Shown one piece after another: positions 34,745 to 45,589 of a DNA stretch of 64,000 nucleotides (within the stretch, counting starts at the first letter, position 1; each line of letters begins with the position of its first letter). Source of the stretch: Myotis daubentonii. Its lineage: Eukaryota > Chordata > Mammalia > Chiroptera > Vespertilionidae. The notes under the pieces were generated by a model that saw only the letters and a program-made list of their open reading frames with translations, ran no database searches and was not told the origin of the DNA. The stretch spans positions 39,951,167 through 40,015,166 of the forward strand of contig NC_081850.1 of NCBI RefSeq assembly GCF_963259705.1. The letters run 5' to 3'. A program made the translations under genes and the position numbers.

Positions 34745-34915
34745 TTTTCTTCTGTTGCCAACTGGATGACCTCAGAAAAAAGTACTTAAATTCTCTCAGC
34801 TTCAGTTTCCTCATCTATAAAATGGGACTCAAAATAATTGCCCCTACTTCCTGGAGCAATTACAAGGAATAAATGACGGAAACATGCCAAGTAAGTTCTC
34901 AGTAACTCATTGTTA
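34745..34915 (+). mobile_element. MIR SINE
   Basis: 'tcagcttcagtttcctcatc', 'tataaaatgggactcaaaat', 'gcaattacaaggaataaatg': forward MIR. A weaker reverse MIR-like piece lies at 34990-35070. Confidence 0.8.
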
Positions 34916-35070
34916 CTTGTTTTTACTATAGAAAACATTAAAATAGTCTTAATATCAGTTTAAACAAAGCTCAAAATCTTAGAATTTTAGATTAAAGAGG
35001 ACCTTACAGATAATTTTGTTTCCATCCTCTCATTTAACATAAGGAAACTCTGACTCAAAGAGGCTGAATA

Positions 35071-35573
35071 GGGCCCTGGTACTGCCTACGAGCTATTTTA
35101 TTCTCTTTATACATCCTAGAAATTAATTAGAAAATATAATGTACATTCCTGAGAAACTAAAATATAACCTTCCTAATTCATGTAGAAATTATTTCTATGG
35201 TTTCTATTATTTGGAATCTTCTATTTGCTGCTTTCTGAAATTTGACTGCTACTTCAGAAAGTCTTTTCAAAAAGAATCTGACATTTGGCAAAATAGCCTG
35301 CTTGATCTTGCCCCAGCTCCTTCACAAAATCCATGATGACTGCTCCAAGTAGACTTCAAATCGCCTTCACTGTGTGTACTAGTATGCCATGCAGCCTGCT
35401 TTCTCTCCTAGTTTTTCTAGCCTCTCTGGCTAGTTAGAAAAAATAATTTCAAGTTGAGGCAAGCCAAATGTGTTTCGTTGACTCCTATCAGACAAAATGC
35501 CTTCCCTGGATATGCAACAGTGTCTTCAGAGCAATAAGATCAAAAGAAAGGGAACTCGTAGAGGATGAAGAGT
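35071..35573. other. Unique sequence
   Basis: AT-rich, nothing recognised. Confidence 0.4.
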
Positions 35574-35583
35574 AACCAAGCAA

Positions 35584-35746
35584 CCCTGGCCTGTGTGGCT
35601 CACTTGGTTGAGCACTGTCCCATGCACAGAAAGGTCGCTGGTCTGATCCCTGGTCAGGCCGCATGTGTGAGGCAACCGATGGATATTTCTCTCTCCCCCG
35701 CCCCCTCTCTAAATCAATAAAAACATAAACATTTTTTAAAAACACT
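35584..35746 (+). mobile_element. Ves-related SINE
   Basis: 'ggcctgtgtggctcacttgg', 'gatccctggtcaggccgcat', 'ctctctaaatcaataaaaac'. Target duplication AACCAA(G/A)CAA at 35574-35583 and 35747-35756. Confidence 0.9.
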
Positions 35747-35779
35747 AACCAAACAAACTCACATTTATCCTATGCTTTC

Positions 35780-35945
35780 CACGTGCCCAGGGACTCACTC
35801 AAGCCTCACAACAATCCTATAAATTAAATATTGCTGTCCCCATTATAGGTGAAAAAACTGAGGGTCAGGAGCAACTTGCCTGAAGTCACACAGCCAGGAA
35901 ATGATGGAGTTGGGATTTGAATCCAGATCAGTATGTTTCCAAACT
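35780..35945 (-). mobile_element. MIR SINE
   Basis: 'gcctcacaacaatcctataa', 'ggtgaaaaaactgagggtca', 'gaagtcacacagccaggaaa': clear reverse MIR. Confidence 0.88.
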
Positions 35946-36129
35946 GTCAATCATCCATGTTCTCTCAGCCATGGTCTTCATGACATTCAATGGATAGCAT
36001 ACCTCCTCAGGCAAAAATAAATGAATAAATAAATAAAGTAAAAATAAATGATTTCTACAAGATGGTGTAGTTGTTTACCAGAGAATCAAACTTCACCATC
36101 ACTCATCAGAGCTAGGTTCTTGTGATATC

Positions 36130-36745
36130 CTAGAAAATGAATGCACAGGAGAATGCAATGTGGAAAAAGGCTTTATTTGTGTCAAGTTACAATTCTCGGG
36201 ATGCAAAGCCCCTGCTCCTTAAGCCAGTCTTGGAAAAGGGGCAGCTGGGGTTCCAGCAGAGCCAAAAGCAAGGCCAGTGTCCAGAGCTTCCGTTCCATGT
36301 TGGAGCTGGGTGGGGCTCAGCATCCAAACTAATTAAAGTCCATTAGTCCACTGTGGGGTCCCACGTGGCCCTCAGCCATGTGGACGCAGGAAAGCCCAAG
36401 CCCCTGCAACAGGAGTCCCCGGACCCTGATGCTTTGGAGCCAAGAGCACGCTTCTTTGTCTGGAAGTTTAAACATTCAGGCTTTGCTGCTTGCAGTGGCC
36501 ATGACTACTCTGGCCGCTGACTTGCTCCCAGGTGTGACTGACAGGTAAGCACCTTCCCAGGCCACCCAGGCCTTACTGGGCATCTGTCTAAACTGCCTTT
36601 GTCCAGTCCCTTCCCCCAGCGATCAGAATGTTAAATGCAGGTTTTGGGCAAAGCTGTATAAATGGCAAACCTATATTATCTAGCCTTCCCTTTCCTCTTT
36701 TCCTGTTAAGTAATAACCAGGGTATTACAATGCCATCATTGTCAC
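36130..36745 (-). mobile_element. LTR-like repeat, family B, copy 1
   Basis: Homologous over about 600 bp to 43690-44325. Shared blocks are 'gctttatttgtgtc', 'aaggccagtgtccagagctt', 'ttccatgttgg', 'gcagtggccatgactac', 'aagcaccttcccaggc' and 'ctagccttccctttcctctt'. The reverse strand has AATAAA near one end, as in an LTR running leftward. The two copies are much diverged. Confidence 0.55.
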
Positions 36746-37587
36746 ATGTTTTGGGAAAAGAAATCCATTAATGCAATTCACTGAAAGTGTGTTGGATGTC
36801 TAGAAGTTGCTATCAAGGTATTGCATTTCAATCATGAAGACTCATCCCAAATACAGTACGTGATACTGCAGTCCATCCTAACAAGATTTTCCTGTTTTGT
36901 GTATTATGATTCTTGTATCCTAAGAAAAGAGAGAGAAACTTAATGGATTAAGACAAAGAAAATTCATATTTTGATGATTTGTAGAGTACATCTTTAAGGC
37001 CTTTCCGCCCACTGCCCCAACATACATTTTATTATAAAAAAACTTTTACCTAAAGCCAATCTCCTTATAATTGATCCAGTCATTTTTGGGGCCTTTTTGA
37101 AGGTTCTTGGTCTTCACCTCCCTCCTCTGGCTTTTTTTCAAAGCGTTTTTCCAGTCCACTTACAGTTTAGCACAGATGTAGATGCTGGCCTGCTCCCAAA
37201 ATCTTGTTGCTAAATCATGACTCCTCTACTCCTCCTGGACTGAGTAATGCCAAAGTGGAAAATGACTTCAACCCTCAGCAGAATCTGTGCTGCTGCCAGT
37301 CCAAGTTAAGCCCAGAGGAATCCATTCTATTTGCAGAACTTCTTTTTCATTTTCAGTTCATGCCACAGAGGTAGAATACATCACATTTTGACGACGTATA
37401 GCGTCCATCTGAAGGCCTCTCTCTCACCTACTGCCCAAACATTGTTATTTGTCGATTCCCCTGACTGGAGGAGCAGCAGAAAGAACAAAGTCTTCAGAAA
37501 ATCTGAAGCAAGCAGACCCACAGGAACGCAACGAGAAAATAAAATGGTTCTTTAAGAAAATAACTGCAAGTCATGTAAAACGTGAAG
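36746..37587. other. Unique sequence
   Basis: No element or exon recognised. Confidence 0.4.
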
Positions 37588-37799
37588 CAGTGGTTCTCAA
37601 CCTTCTGCCCCTTTCAATACAGTTCCTCATGTTGTGCCCCAACCATAAACTTATTTTCGTTGCTACTTCATCACTGTAATGTTGCCACTGTTATGAATCG
37701 TAATGTAAATATCTGAGAGGCAGGATGGTCTTAGGTGACCCCTGTGAAAGGGTCGTTCGACCGCCAGAGGGTTCGCGACCCACAGGTTGAGAACCGCTG
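37588..37799 (+). mobile_element. SPIN-like hAT element
   Basis: Both ends present: CAGTGGTTCTCAACCTTC at the left and 'cacaggttgagaaccgctg' at the right. Internal 'ttcgttgctacttcatcact', 'tgaatcgtaatgtaaatat', 'gtgacccctgtgaaagggtc' and 'gttcgcgacc' match SPIN. An imperfect 8-bp flank match (ACGTGAAG / ATGTGACC) is the best target duplication seen. The middle is shorter than in intact non-autonomous SPIN copies. Confidence 0.9.
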
Positions 37800-38568
37800 A
37801 TGTGACCTGGAAGATCAGTACAATGTAACTCTGGGTTAGTCGCTGTTCTGATGTCAGCTGAATCATTTTCCCATCACTGATAAATACAGGAAACTGTACT
37901 GTGCTGATGAAGAGCAGATGAGCAAGGGAAGGGCTGTCAGTAACTCAGTCCTTTCTTACGGCATCACTATTCCAGAAAACCCAGGCTCAGCCACCTGTAT
38001 CATGCAACGAACAGCAGGGACACAAAGGAACCAAAAAATATTGCTACCACCTTCAATTCCAGAAACATCTGGAGGACGTCCACCGCGGAAAGGCCGGGCG
38101 AGGTGCAGCGACAGCACTACGGATCCAGCAGAGGCACCAAGTAGCCTCCTGATGGCAAATGCGTGGCATCAAGGAGCCTGTCTCTTCAGGGTCCTCTTTC
38201 TTACTTGCTTCAATATATTTAGACACGAGCTCCCCCCACCCCCCCCAAAAAAGGGCTTGTGGACCTCATTCATTTAATTATTCACCAAATATTTGCTGAG
38301 CTTCTACGAGGAACAGGCACTGGAATCGATATTGAATAAGAAAGACGAGATCCCTGCTCATCTGAAGAGTTCATTCCAGAGTGTCCCCAACAGGCATAAT
38401 TTTAAGCATGCGATCTATTTCGCCAGTGAAGAAAATACTCAGCCCTCGCAAATGGTATTTCAAAGCAAATGTATATCACTGCCAACACCAAGATTTTTCT
38501 CTTCCAAGGGATCCCCTTTTTTTTTTTTTAGCCACAAAATGTATTGTTTTGGATGGTAGTAAAAACAA
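37800..38568. other. Unique sequence with an old repeat piece
   Basis: 38270-38410 ('caccaaatatttgctgagct', 'gaataagaaagacgagatcc') belongs to the same ancient repeat as 12.24 and 20.09 kb. The rest is unassigned. Confidence 0.4.
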
Positions 38569-38575
38569 GCAATGA

Positions 38576-38799
38576 GCCCTAGCTGGTTTGGCTTAGTGGC
38601 TAGAGCGTCGGCCTGCAGACTGAAGGGTCCCAGGTTTGATTCATGTCAAGGGCACATGCCTGGGTGGCAGGCTCAATCCCCAACAGAGGGTGTGGAGGAG
38701 ACAGCCAATCAATGATTCTCCCTCATCATTGTTGTTTCTACCTCTCTCTCCCTATCCCTTTCTCTCTGAAATCAACAAAAACATATATTTTTTTTAAAG
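38576..38799 (+). mobile_element. Ves SINE
   Basis: 'ccctagctggtttggcttag' head to 'ctctgaaatcaacaaaaaca'. Short target duplication GCAATGA at 38569-38575 and 38800-38806. Confidence 0.92.
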
Positions 38800-38806
38800 G
38801 CAATGA

Positions 38807-39379
38807 AAACTTGGAGTTTTTAGAAGGATCATGTATTGCTCTCAGCTGTGCTAAGCTTGCCCTGCCCTAAAAATCCGAATAGAGTGAAAACATAAGAACT
38901 CAGAGGGGACACACATTCACTAGTGGGGCACATTGGTCTTTGACTTACATGCCTCTCAAAAAATAACTTGTTTGTTTCTGCTAACATTTGATGAATTTTG
39001 AGAAATAAACCTGAAGAATTAAATGAAATGAATAGTCTTAACAGGAAACCTAAGCAAATGGAACAGAAAATAAAATGTAACTCAAGGGGAACGGAATTTG
39101 CCCTCCCAAAACAGGCCTCTTTGGCACAAGGATTATCTTGGTCTGATTCTGCTTCAGAAGTTGCAGACACAGGAGAAGTCTGAAAACAGAGAAAACGCTC
39201 CTTTTTTGAGGGAGTTTACAGGGGAACTCTCCATATGCAAAGGTGTCTCCCTCTCGAGCAGGTTTTCCCCCAGAAACCATCACTTTGGAGAAGGTCAGAC
39301 TAAATCTGCGTCACAACCTTACCCTTCTTTACCCTGCTTTTCCTGATAACCTCCCATAACTGCACCCACCCCATTATGT
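38807..39379. other. Unique sequence
   Basis: Short frames on both strands at 38829-39346 show no domain. Nothing else recognised. Confidence 0.35.
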
Positions 39380-39392
39380 TTCCTTCCTTCCT

Positions 39393-39463
<71 letters not shown>
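39380..39463. repeat. (TTTC)n microsatellite
   Basis: About 20 tetranucleotide units, beginning as TTCC and becoming pure TTTC. Confidence 0.97.
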
Positions 39464-39468
39464 CTTTG

Positions 39469-39735
39469 TTTTTGTTTTTGTCATTAGCTAAAGATGGTAT
39501 TTAAGGTGATAGCTGAGCCATTTCAGGGAGTTCTTGGTTTTCCTGTGTGTCTACGCCATGTATATAGGAGGTATACATGCTATTCAACTTCTGGGTTGTT
39601 GTTTTTCCTTGTTAGTCTGTTTTTTATTACAGGTGGGTGTAGGGGAAGAAAAGTAATTTTACTTTTTCCATTCTAGGTTCTTAGCTGAAGCCCCCATCTT
39701 AAGTACCATCTTTAAGCTAATGACAAAAAAAAAGA
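39469..39735. mobile_element. TG...CA element with long inverted ends, LTR-like
   Basis: The left end 'tgtcattagctaaagatggt' (from 39479) and the right end 'accatctttaagctaatgac' (to 39725) are inverted copies with a 1-bp indel, and the T/A runs outside extend the match. Inside, 'ccttgttagtctgttttttattacagg' -like sequence (39618-39643) resembles the 3' half of a gammaretroviral-type LTR. Classification is uncertain. Confidence 0.45.
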
Positions 39736-39899
39736 TGGGGTGGGGGCAGTTATGGAAGGTTACCAGGAAAAGCATGGCAAACAAGGGGAAGGTGGCCATT
39801 CCAACTTAAATCAGACTTTCTCCAATGATAGAGTTTCAGGAGATTTAGTCTCATCCTTCTCTCCCTGCTAGAGAGATGCCCTTAAAAATGGAAATTTCC

Positions 39900-40358
39900 G
39901 GTTCATTTACATAATGGAATACTACATTGCTGTAAAAAAGAAGCAATTCTTACCATTTGCAACAGCATGGATGGAAATGGAGAGCATTATGCTAAGGGAA
40001 ATAAGCCAGTCAGAGAAAGATAAATATCACATGATCTCACTCATTTGTGGAATATAATGAACAACATGAACTGATGAACAAAAATAGAACCAGAGACATA
40101 TAAGCATCAAACACTGTCCAGCCTATGAGGGAAGGCAGCAGGTGAGGGAGTAAGAGATCAACCAAAGGACTTGTATGCATGCATATGAGCATAACTAATG
40201 GACACAGACGGGGTGGGGGGGATGGATCGGGGCAGGGGAGGTGAGGGCATGTGCTGGGGGGTGGGGTGGCCAGGGAGAGGTCAATGGGGGGTAGGGGAGG
40301 GGTGGAAATAAGACTTATGTAATACTTTAAACAATGAAGAATTTTTAAAAAAAATTTT
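39900..40358 (+). mobile_element. Bat L1, 5'-truncated
   Basis: End of ORF2 ('taatggaatactacattgct', 'tgcaacagcatggatggaaa', 'ataagccagtcagagaaaga') then the G-rich 3' UTR and A-rich tail. A 14-bp target duplication AAATGGA(A/G)ATTTCC lies at 39886-39899 and 40359-40372. No intact ORF. Confidence 0.93.
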
Positions 40359-40372
40359 AAATGGAGATTTCC

Positions 40373-41161
40373 CTTATAGATGTAAATGCCTCTTAAAAAA
40401 TAGTAACTTCTCTTTTCAGAGTTTTTCCTGTGTCTGCTGTTTCTTAAAAATAAGCAGCTCAAGATAATCCTTATTCCAAAGGCATATTTTGGGGTGACAA
40501 ATTCTGCTTCAGGAGTCTCAGCCAAAAGCACAGAAGAGCAGAGGGAAAATTATTTTTCCTCCTCTACTTAACTATCTTACAAGGGATGTTGGACTAAAGT
40601 ACCCTTTTTACAGGCGAGGCAATGGAGACTTCTGAGAGGATAAGTGACTGGCTTTACAACACAGACTTAGAGCAAAGAAAGGAGGTCACTGGGTTGGAGG
40701 GAACTCGGTAAGTAACAATGGTGACCACCAGATTCCAGTCCCTCCCCCATCAGGAAAGGCTCACTTCCTCCTCATGGGGAAATAGCTTTTAAAAACAAAT
40801 TAGGAAGAGTGGCCAGGAGCCAAGCTTCAGCTGGGAGCAACAGGAAGCAGCAGCAAATAAAGAGTCACTGTGGCCACTTCAAATGGCAAAAGGTGACAAA
40901 CCGGCATGGCCTGGCAAATAAAGACGTCTATGGCACAAGAGGACACAAATCCGGATCTCAGGCTCTGGGCTGCAATAATGAATAAGAAATGGGGGACTGT
41001 TCTCCAAGAACTCTGAGTTTATTAGAGAAAACTGACTAATTATACTACATGAGAAAAGAGCACAGGAGTCAAAATGAGAAACACAGTCAGCCTAGGGGAG
41101 TCCGGTGATTAATTCTGTCAAATAGCACAGGCATTGCACAGGAGGGATTGTAGCCTGGGTA
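40373..41161. other. Unique sequence
   Basis: No exon recognised. 40610-40690 weakly resembles a MIR core. Confidence 0.35.
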
Positions 41162-41530
41162 CCCTATATAATAAAAGCCTAATATGCAAATCGACCGAGC
41201 AGTGGAAAGACTGGTCCGCTGTGATGCACACTGACCACCAGGGGACAGATGCTCAGTGCAGGAGCTGCCCCCAGCCTACAGGCACCAGGCCAGCCAAGGT
41301 GGGTGCCAGCGGGGGCCCCCTCTCGATCACCCCACCAGTCACCTGCAGAGGGAGGCAACTGGGTGGTGGTGGGGGACAGGGTCAGCAAGTGGGAGGCACC
41401 AGGCCGGCCAAGGCAGGTGCCAGTGGGGGTCCCCTCGATCATCCCACCGGTCGCCCCAAAGATTGGCCCTGATCACTGGCCAGGCCTAGGGACCCTACCT
41501 GTGCATGAATTTCGTGCACCAGGCCTCTAG
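41162..41530 (+). mobile_element. HeliBat-type Helitron (non-autonomous)
   Basis: 5' end 'ccctatataataaaagcct' (first base changed from T to C), 'aatatgcaaatcgaccgagc', an internal GC-rich part with two similar 'ggccagccaaggtgggtgcc'-type blocks, and the 3' hairpin 'gtgcatgaatttcgtgcac' followed by CTAG at 41527-41530, then T. One CTCF-like core at 41235-41248 (CCACCAGGGGACAG); its facing partner is decayed. Confidence 0.93.
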
Positions 41531-41876
41531 TTGAAGTATAAATAGGAGTTTTCCAGGTCGACCAGTGGGTGGAGACCATAGCATTCCAACTTAGAGAGCA
41601 GCATGTGCAAACATACTGAACTAAAATCACATATTACGGCTGAAGCTTAAACACCAAGGGGGAAAAACAGCAGGAGATGAGTCTGAAGAAGTAGGCAAGG
41701 GTTTTGGACACTACACTGAGGGAGTCAGTGAAGTGTTTTTGTAACTATGCAGAAGCTCCATGTCTTTAACATGACCCTTTCTCCTTTCTGTCTGTCCACT
41801 TCCTTTTTTAATCATTAAGCCCTTAGGACATCAGATTCTGGTCAGTATCAAACTGTCTTAAGAACAAAGCCTCAGC
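41531..41876. other. Unique sequence
   Basis: Nothing recognised. Confidence 0.4.
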
Positions 41877-41982
41877 CCCCGCCAGGTGGTGCAGTGGGTT
41901 GGAACGTCTGTGCACCAAAGGGTCAAGGGTTCATTCAATTCATGCTGGGGGAATATACCTAGATTGCTGGTTCAATCAATAT

Positions 41983-42020
<38 letters not shown>
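41877..42020 (+). mobile_element. Older bat SINE ending in (CT)n
   Basis: 'ccgccaggtggtgcagtggg' head, 'gattgctggttcaatcaata', then a pure (CT)n run at 41988-42020. Confidence 0.7.
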
Positions 42021-42024
<4 letters not shown>

Positions 42025-42060
42025 GTGGGCAGGGGGAGGGGCAAAGGGAGTCAATGAAGT

Positions 42061-42520
42061 GGTCTTAGCATGTTTGGCTCAGTGGATAGAACAGTGATGA
42101 CGAACCTTTTGAGCTCGGCGTGTCAGCATTTTGAAAAACCCTAACTTAACTCTGGTGCCGTGTCACATATAGAAATTTTTTGATATTTGCAACCATAGTA
42201 AAACAAAGACTTCTATTTTTGATATTTATTTTATATATTTAAGTGCCATTTAACAAAGAAAAATCAACCAAAAAAATGAGTTTGCATGTCACCTCTGACA
42301 CGCGTATCATAGGTTCGCCATCACTGGGATAGAGTGTCACCCTGTGGACTGAAAGGTCCCGGGTTCGATTCTGGTCAAGGGCATGTGCCCGAATTTCAGA
42401 CTTGATCCCCAGTAGGGGGCATGCAGGAGTCAGCAGATCAATGATTCCCTCATTAATGTTTCTACCTCTCTCTCCCTTTCTCTTCCTCTCTTAAAAAAGA
42501 AAAGAAAAGAAAAGAAAAAG
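42061..42520 (+). mobile_element. Ves SINE split by a hAT element
   Basis: The head 'gcatgtttggctcagtggat' stops at 42091 and resumes at 42327 ('ggatagagtgtcaccctgtg'), running to 'tctctccctttctcttcctc' and an (AAAAG)n tail. The gap is a hAT insertion with its 8-bp duplication. The body contains CCAGTAGGGGGCAT (42409-42422), a 13-of-14 CTCF-like core. Confidence 0.93.
42092..42326 (+). mobile_element. Non-autonomous hAT element inside a SINE
   Basis: Terminal inverted repeats CAGTGATG(A)CGAACCT and 'aggttcgccatcactg'; internal 'gtgtcacatatagaaatttt' and 'gtcacctctgacacgcgt'. An 8-bp target duplication GGATAGA(A/G) lies at 42084-42091 and 42327-42334. 235 bp, no transposase. Confidence 0.95.
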
Positions 42521-42544
42521 GGTGTCCTCTGATGAGGATTTTTT

Positions 42545-42935
42545 TAAAAAAGAGCAAAAGATAACATCTTAACTTCAGTTGTGTCTCAGCCCCAGGCCCA
42601 TGAACAACCTGACCCTTCGAACCATACCCTCAGGAAACCAGGCAGAACAATCCCTTGGTTGACATAGGACCTGATACAACGATCAACGGCTCCCTAGCCT
42701 GGACCCAGCCAATCAGTAGAGCCCATGACCCAACTCCTTTAGCCACCACTAGTGATGATTTCCCCCTAAACAACTCATTCCCTAGAAGCCATCAGGAGCC
42801 ACGTCTGTGAGCAGCAGCTTACCTGTGACTCTGAACTTGGCACCATTTCCCCAAATAAATAAACCCTTACTTTCTTGGCTGCAAACTCCTGTTTAAGTTT
42901 GATTGGGCTTTAAAACACACAGGCAGACAAGCCCT
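42545..42935 (+). mobile_element. ERV-like LTR fragment
   Basis: 'cttcagttgtgtctcagccc', 'gcttacctgtgactctgaac', polyadenylation signal 'caaataaataaaccctt', then 'ggctgcaaactcctgttt'. The start resembles the family A copies at 29.4 and 47.3 kb. No coding part. Confidence 0.55.
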
Positions 42936-42974
42936 GTTAGTCCAGTAATGTTCTGTTTGTTGGTTTGTTGGTTT

Positions 42975-43130
42975 AACTTCATTTTTTACAATTATTTCAA
43001 ACTTTCAGAAAAGTTGCAACAATAAAAGGAGTATAAAGAACCCCTGCCTATCATTGACCCACATTCACCTGTTGTTAACATTTTGTCCCCTTTGCTTTAT
43101 CATTTTATCTCTCTCTGAAGAACAAGGAAG
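42975..43130. mobile_element. Old L1 fragment
   Basis: 'ttcagaaaagttgcaacaat', 'cacattcacctgttgttaac', 'attttgtcccctttgcttta': a very common old L1 sequence. Confidence 0.6.
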
Positions 43131-43204
43131 AAAAGCGAAATCTAGGTTTGGGGACATGGTTACTGAGAGGTAAAGGCCCTGCCAAGACAAAGTAATGATA
43201 ACAG

Positions 43205-43370
43205 CACAACAGCAATATGAATAATTGACATATTTTATATGCTCATTATATGCTAGGCACCGTCCCAAGTGCTAGATGTATTAACTTACTAAATCTTCAC
43301 AGCAACCCTATAAGGCTAGTCCTTATTAACTTCATTTTACAGATGAGAAAAAAAAATACCTTGAAAGAAA
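43205..43370 (-). mobile_element. MIR SINE
   Basis: 'tatgctaggcaccgtcccaa', 'cttcacagcaaccctataag', 'cattttacagatgagaaaaa': reverse MIR. Confidence 0.85.
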
Positions 43371-43689
43371 AGATGATGGAGTCAGTTTCTGAGTAGTAAC
43401 ATAATGCAAAGAAAGCATTCTTTCTAGAAGTGTCCAAGAAAAAGGCAAGAGAAATGTCAGGGCCAGGGGTCAATGGGTTGTCTTAGAAAATTTGGAACAT
43501 TTTTCCTTCATTCACTTAAGGAAATGGCTTGCCACTCTCCAAACCTCCAACCTTATCTTGAATGCTGAAAATTACATTAATTTTATATGTGTGTAACGCC
43601 AGAAATTACATACATATTGCTACTGGAGGAAGTGGGGGGCGGGGGTGGAATTCGTGCGATATCCCTAGAAAAGGAGTTTTCTGAGACTT

Positions 43690-44325
43690 ACACAGGAGGA
43701 TGAGATAGTGTAGAAAGCTTTATTTCTGTGGAATTATACCCCTGAGTTTCCAAAGTTTTGTTTCCCTAGTCCACCAAGGAAGAAGCTCCATTTTGCCTTT
43801 AGCAGGGCTAAAATCAGAGCCAGTGTTCAGAATTTCCATTCCATGTTTGCACACGCCAGTCCAGCATCGGGCTAGCTTAGCTTGTGTTCCCAGCCTCAGT
43901 CCATTCGTCTATTGCATGTGAGGTCTGCATGGCTGTGGGCCACGTGGGCAAATGCAGGGAAGTAGGACTAAGAGAGCCCCACGAGCCAAGAGGAACCAAG
44001 AGTCCTAAGAGAGAGCATGACTTTGTTTAGGAGGTTATGTAATCCCAAATTGCTGTGCGCTTGCAGTGGCCATGCCCTTTCTGGTGTGGCTGGCAGACAA
44101 GCACCTCCCCTGCGTCACCCCCAACTCTACTGGGCACGCATCTATGTCACCTTTGTTGGATCCCTGTGTTCTATGGGGAATTGGCTGGTGGTTCCCTGGG
44201 GAGTGCAAAGTCTCAACTTCCTGGTGAAGTTGCCCAAATGACATGCTCCTAATGTCTGGCCTTCCCTTTGCTCCTTCCTATTATTAATAACTAGTTAATT
44301 GCAATGATGTCGATATCACATTAAT
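43690..44325 (-). mobile_element. LTR-like repeat, family B, copy 2
   Basis: Counterpart of 36130-36745 in the same orientation: 'gctttatttctgtgg', 'agagccagtgttcagaattt', 'ttccatgtttgc', 'gcagtggccatgccctttc', 'aagcacctcccctgcg', 'tctggccttccctttgctcc'. Reverse-strand AATAAA near the end. Confidence 0.55.
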
Positions 44326-44506
44326 ATAGTTTTAGCTCACAGAAAAGAAAGTTAAACCCAAAATATCAAAGAGGAAGAGGTGCTTCCAACCAAAAATTCA
44401 CTTCAAATTATATAAAGTAAAATTAGGTCCGGAAACAGCAAATCAATTTTATTTTTAATATTCAAAATGGGTTTATATCACGGAGATGGAAATCGGCATC
44501 TCCTCG

Positions 44507-44520
44507 GCGCCCCCTTGTGG
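44507..44520 (-). promoter_or_regulatory. CTCF-like core in unique DNA
   Basis: The reverse strand reads CCACAAGGGGGCGC, 13 of 14 with the core consensus, outside any recognised transposon. Confidence 0.45.
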
Positions 44521-45589
44521 CACAGTTTATTGATTCCCAGTTTTATCTGATGGACATAATTTACCTGGAGAACTTTCCAAGGCTGTCTGCAAATGATTAG
44601 AACAGGGTAGGAGGAGGTCTGTGTTTTTAAAAAGCTCTCCGAAATGATTCCGGTGACAGCCATTGTAAATATCAACAACATAAATTTTCTTTTTTGTTGT
44701 TGTTCCCCTGAAACAACTTCCAAAACAAAATTTTTAGAACCAGGAGGAAATTTAAAGATGATTTTGTCCTGTTTAATTGTAAAACAAAGACCGTGAAAAG
44801 GCCAAAACCAAAGATGTGAAATAGCTTGCTCAAGGTCACAGAGAGTGTAAATGGCAAAACCTAACATCTCCCAGCTCTGGATTCAGCGTGATTAATTGGA
44901 ATAATTCTGTCTAATCCAATCCATCTCCACACATTTATCCCTCAGCTCACCGAGAGTCCTACAGTGTCCCTAAGCTCCACATCACTTCTAAGGAGAGCAC
45001 AAGAGTTGCCAACACATATTCTTTGGAGAGAGAGAACTCTCCTTTTTAACATTTGGCATATCTTAAAGATTGATTTCAAAAAAGCACCAGGAATTGAGCA
45101 GGATGAAATATTCCCTACAGAACAAGCCACTTGAACGGGCAGTCTCTGCACATCACCAGGGTTTGTCTATGTCTGATATTGAAGGTGTGCTAAGCAGGGA
45201 CCCTCCCCACTAATATCGCCTGTCAATCCACATTAAAGTTTTCCTTCTTTGGATCTTGAAATTTGAAGGTGCAGCTGAAAAATGCAGCTTCCCAGGAAGG
45301 AAGGGGAACAAAAAAAACCACCTTCCGGTCTGCCCTTAGGGAAGGACTAGTGAGTTAATCTGCAGAGGCAAAGCGCTGAATGAGGAAGGGAATTGGGGGG
45401 CGGGAGGCAGGGGGGCGGGGGGGAAGGGGAGGGGGGACCTGACAAAGTTTGTTTGCCTCACCATGTTGCAAGGTTTGGTTCTGTTCATCCCCAACATAAT
45501 TCCATTTCTGGGTCTGTTCACTCTGATCTCTCTCAGTGCCCATAGCCACTTTGAAAAGTTCTGGGCTTGTCTAAAACCTGGCTTTTTTC
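44521..45589. other. Unique sequence with MIR-like piece and G-rich run
   Basis: 44740-44880 resembles a reverse MIR ('gctcaaggtcacagagagtg'). 45393-45437 is a G-rich run with several G4-forming tracts. No exon recognised. Confidence 0.4.

Noticed and set aside
40037..40531. 164-codon reverse-strand open frame
   Set aside because: Antisense to an L1 3' UTR G-rich tract; Pro/Ser/Leu-rich shadow.
36130..44325. A single 8-kb provirus bounded by two LTRs
   Set aside because: The copies are too diverged, no viral interior is visible, and no matching target duplications were found.
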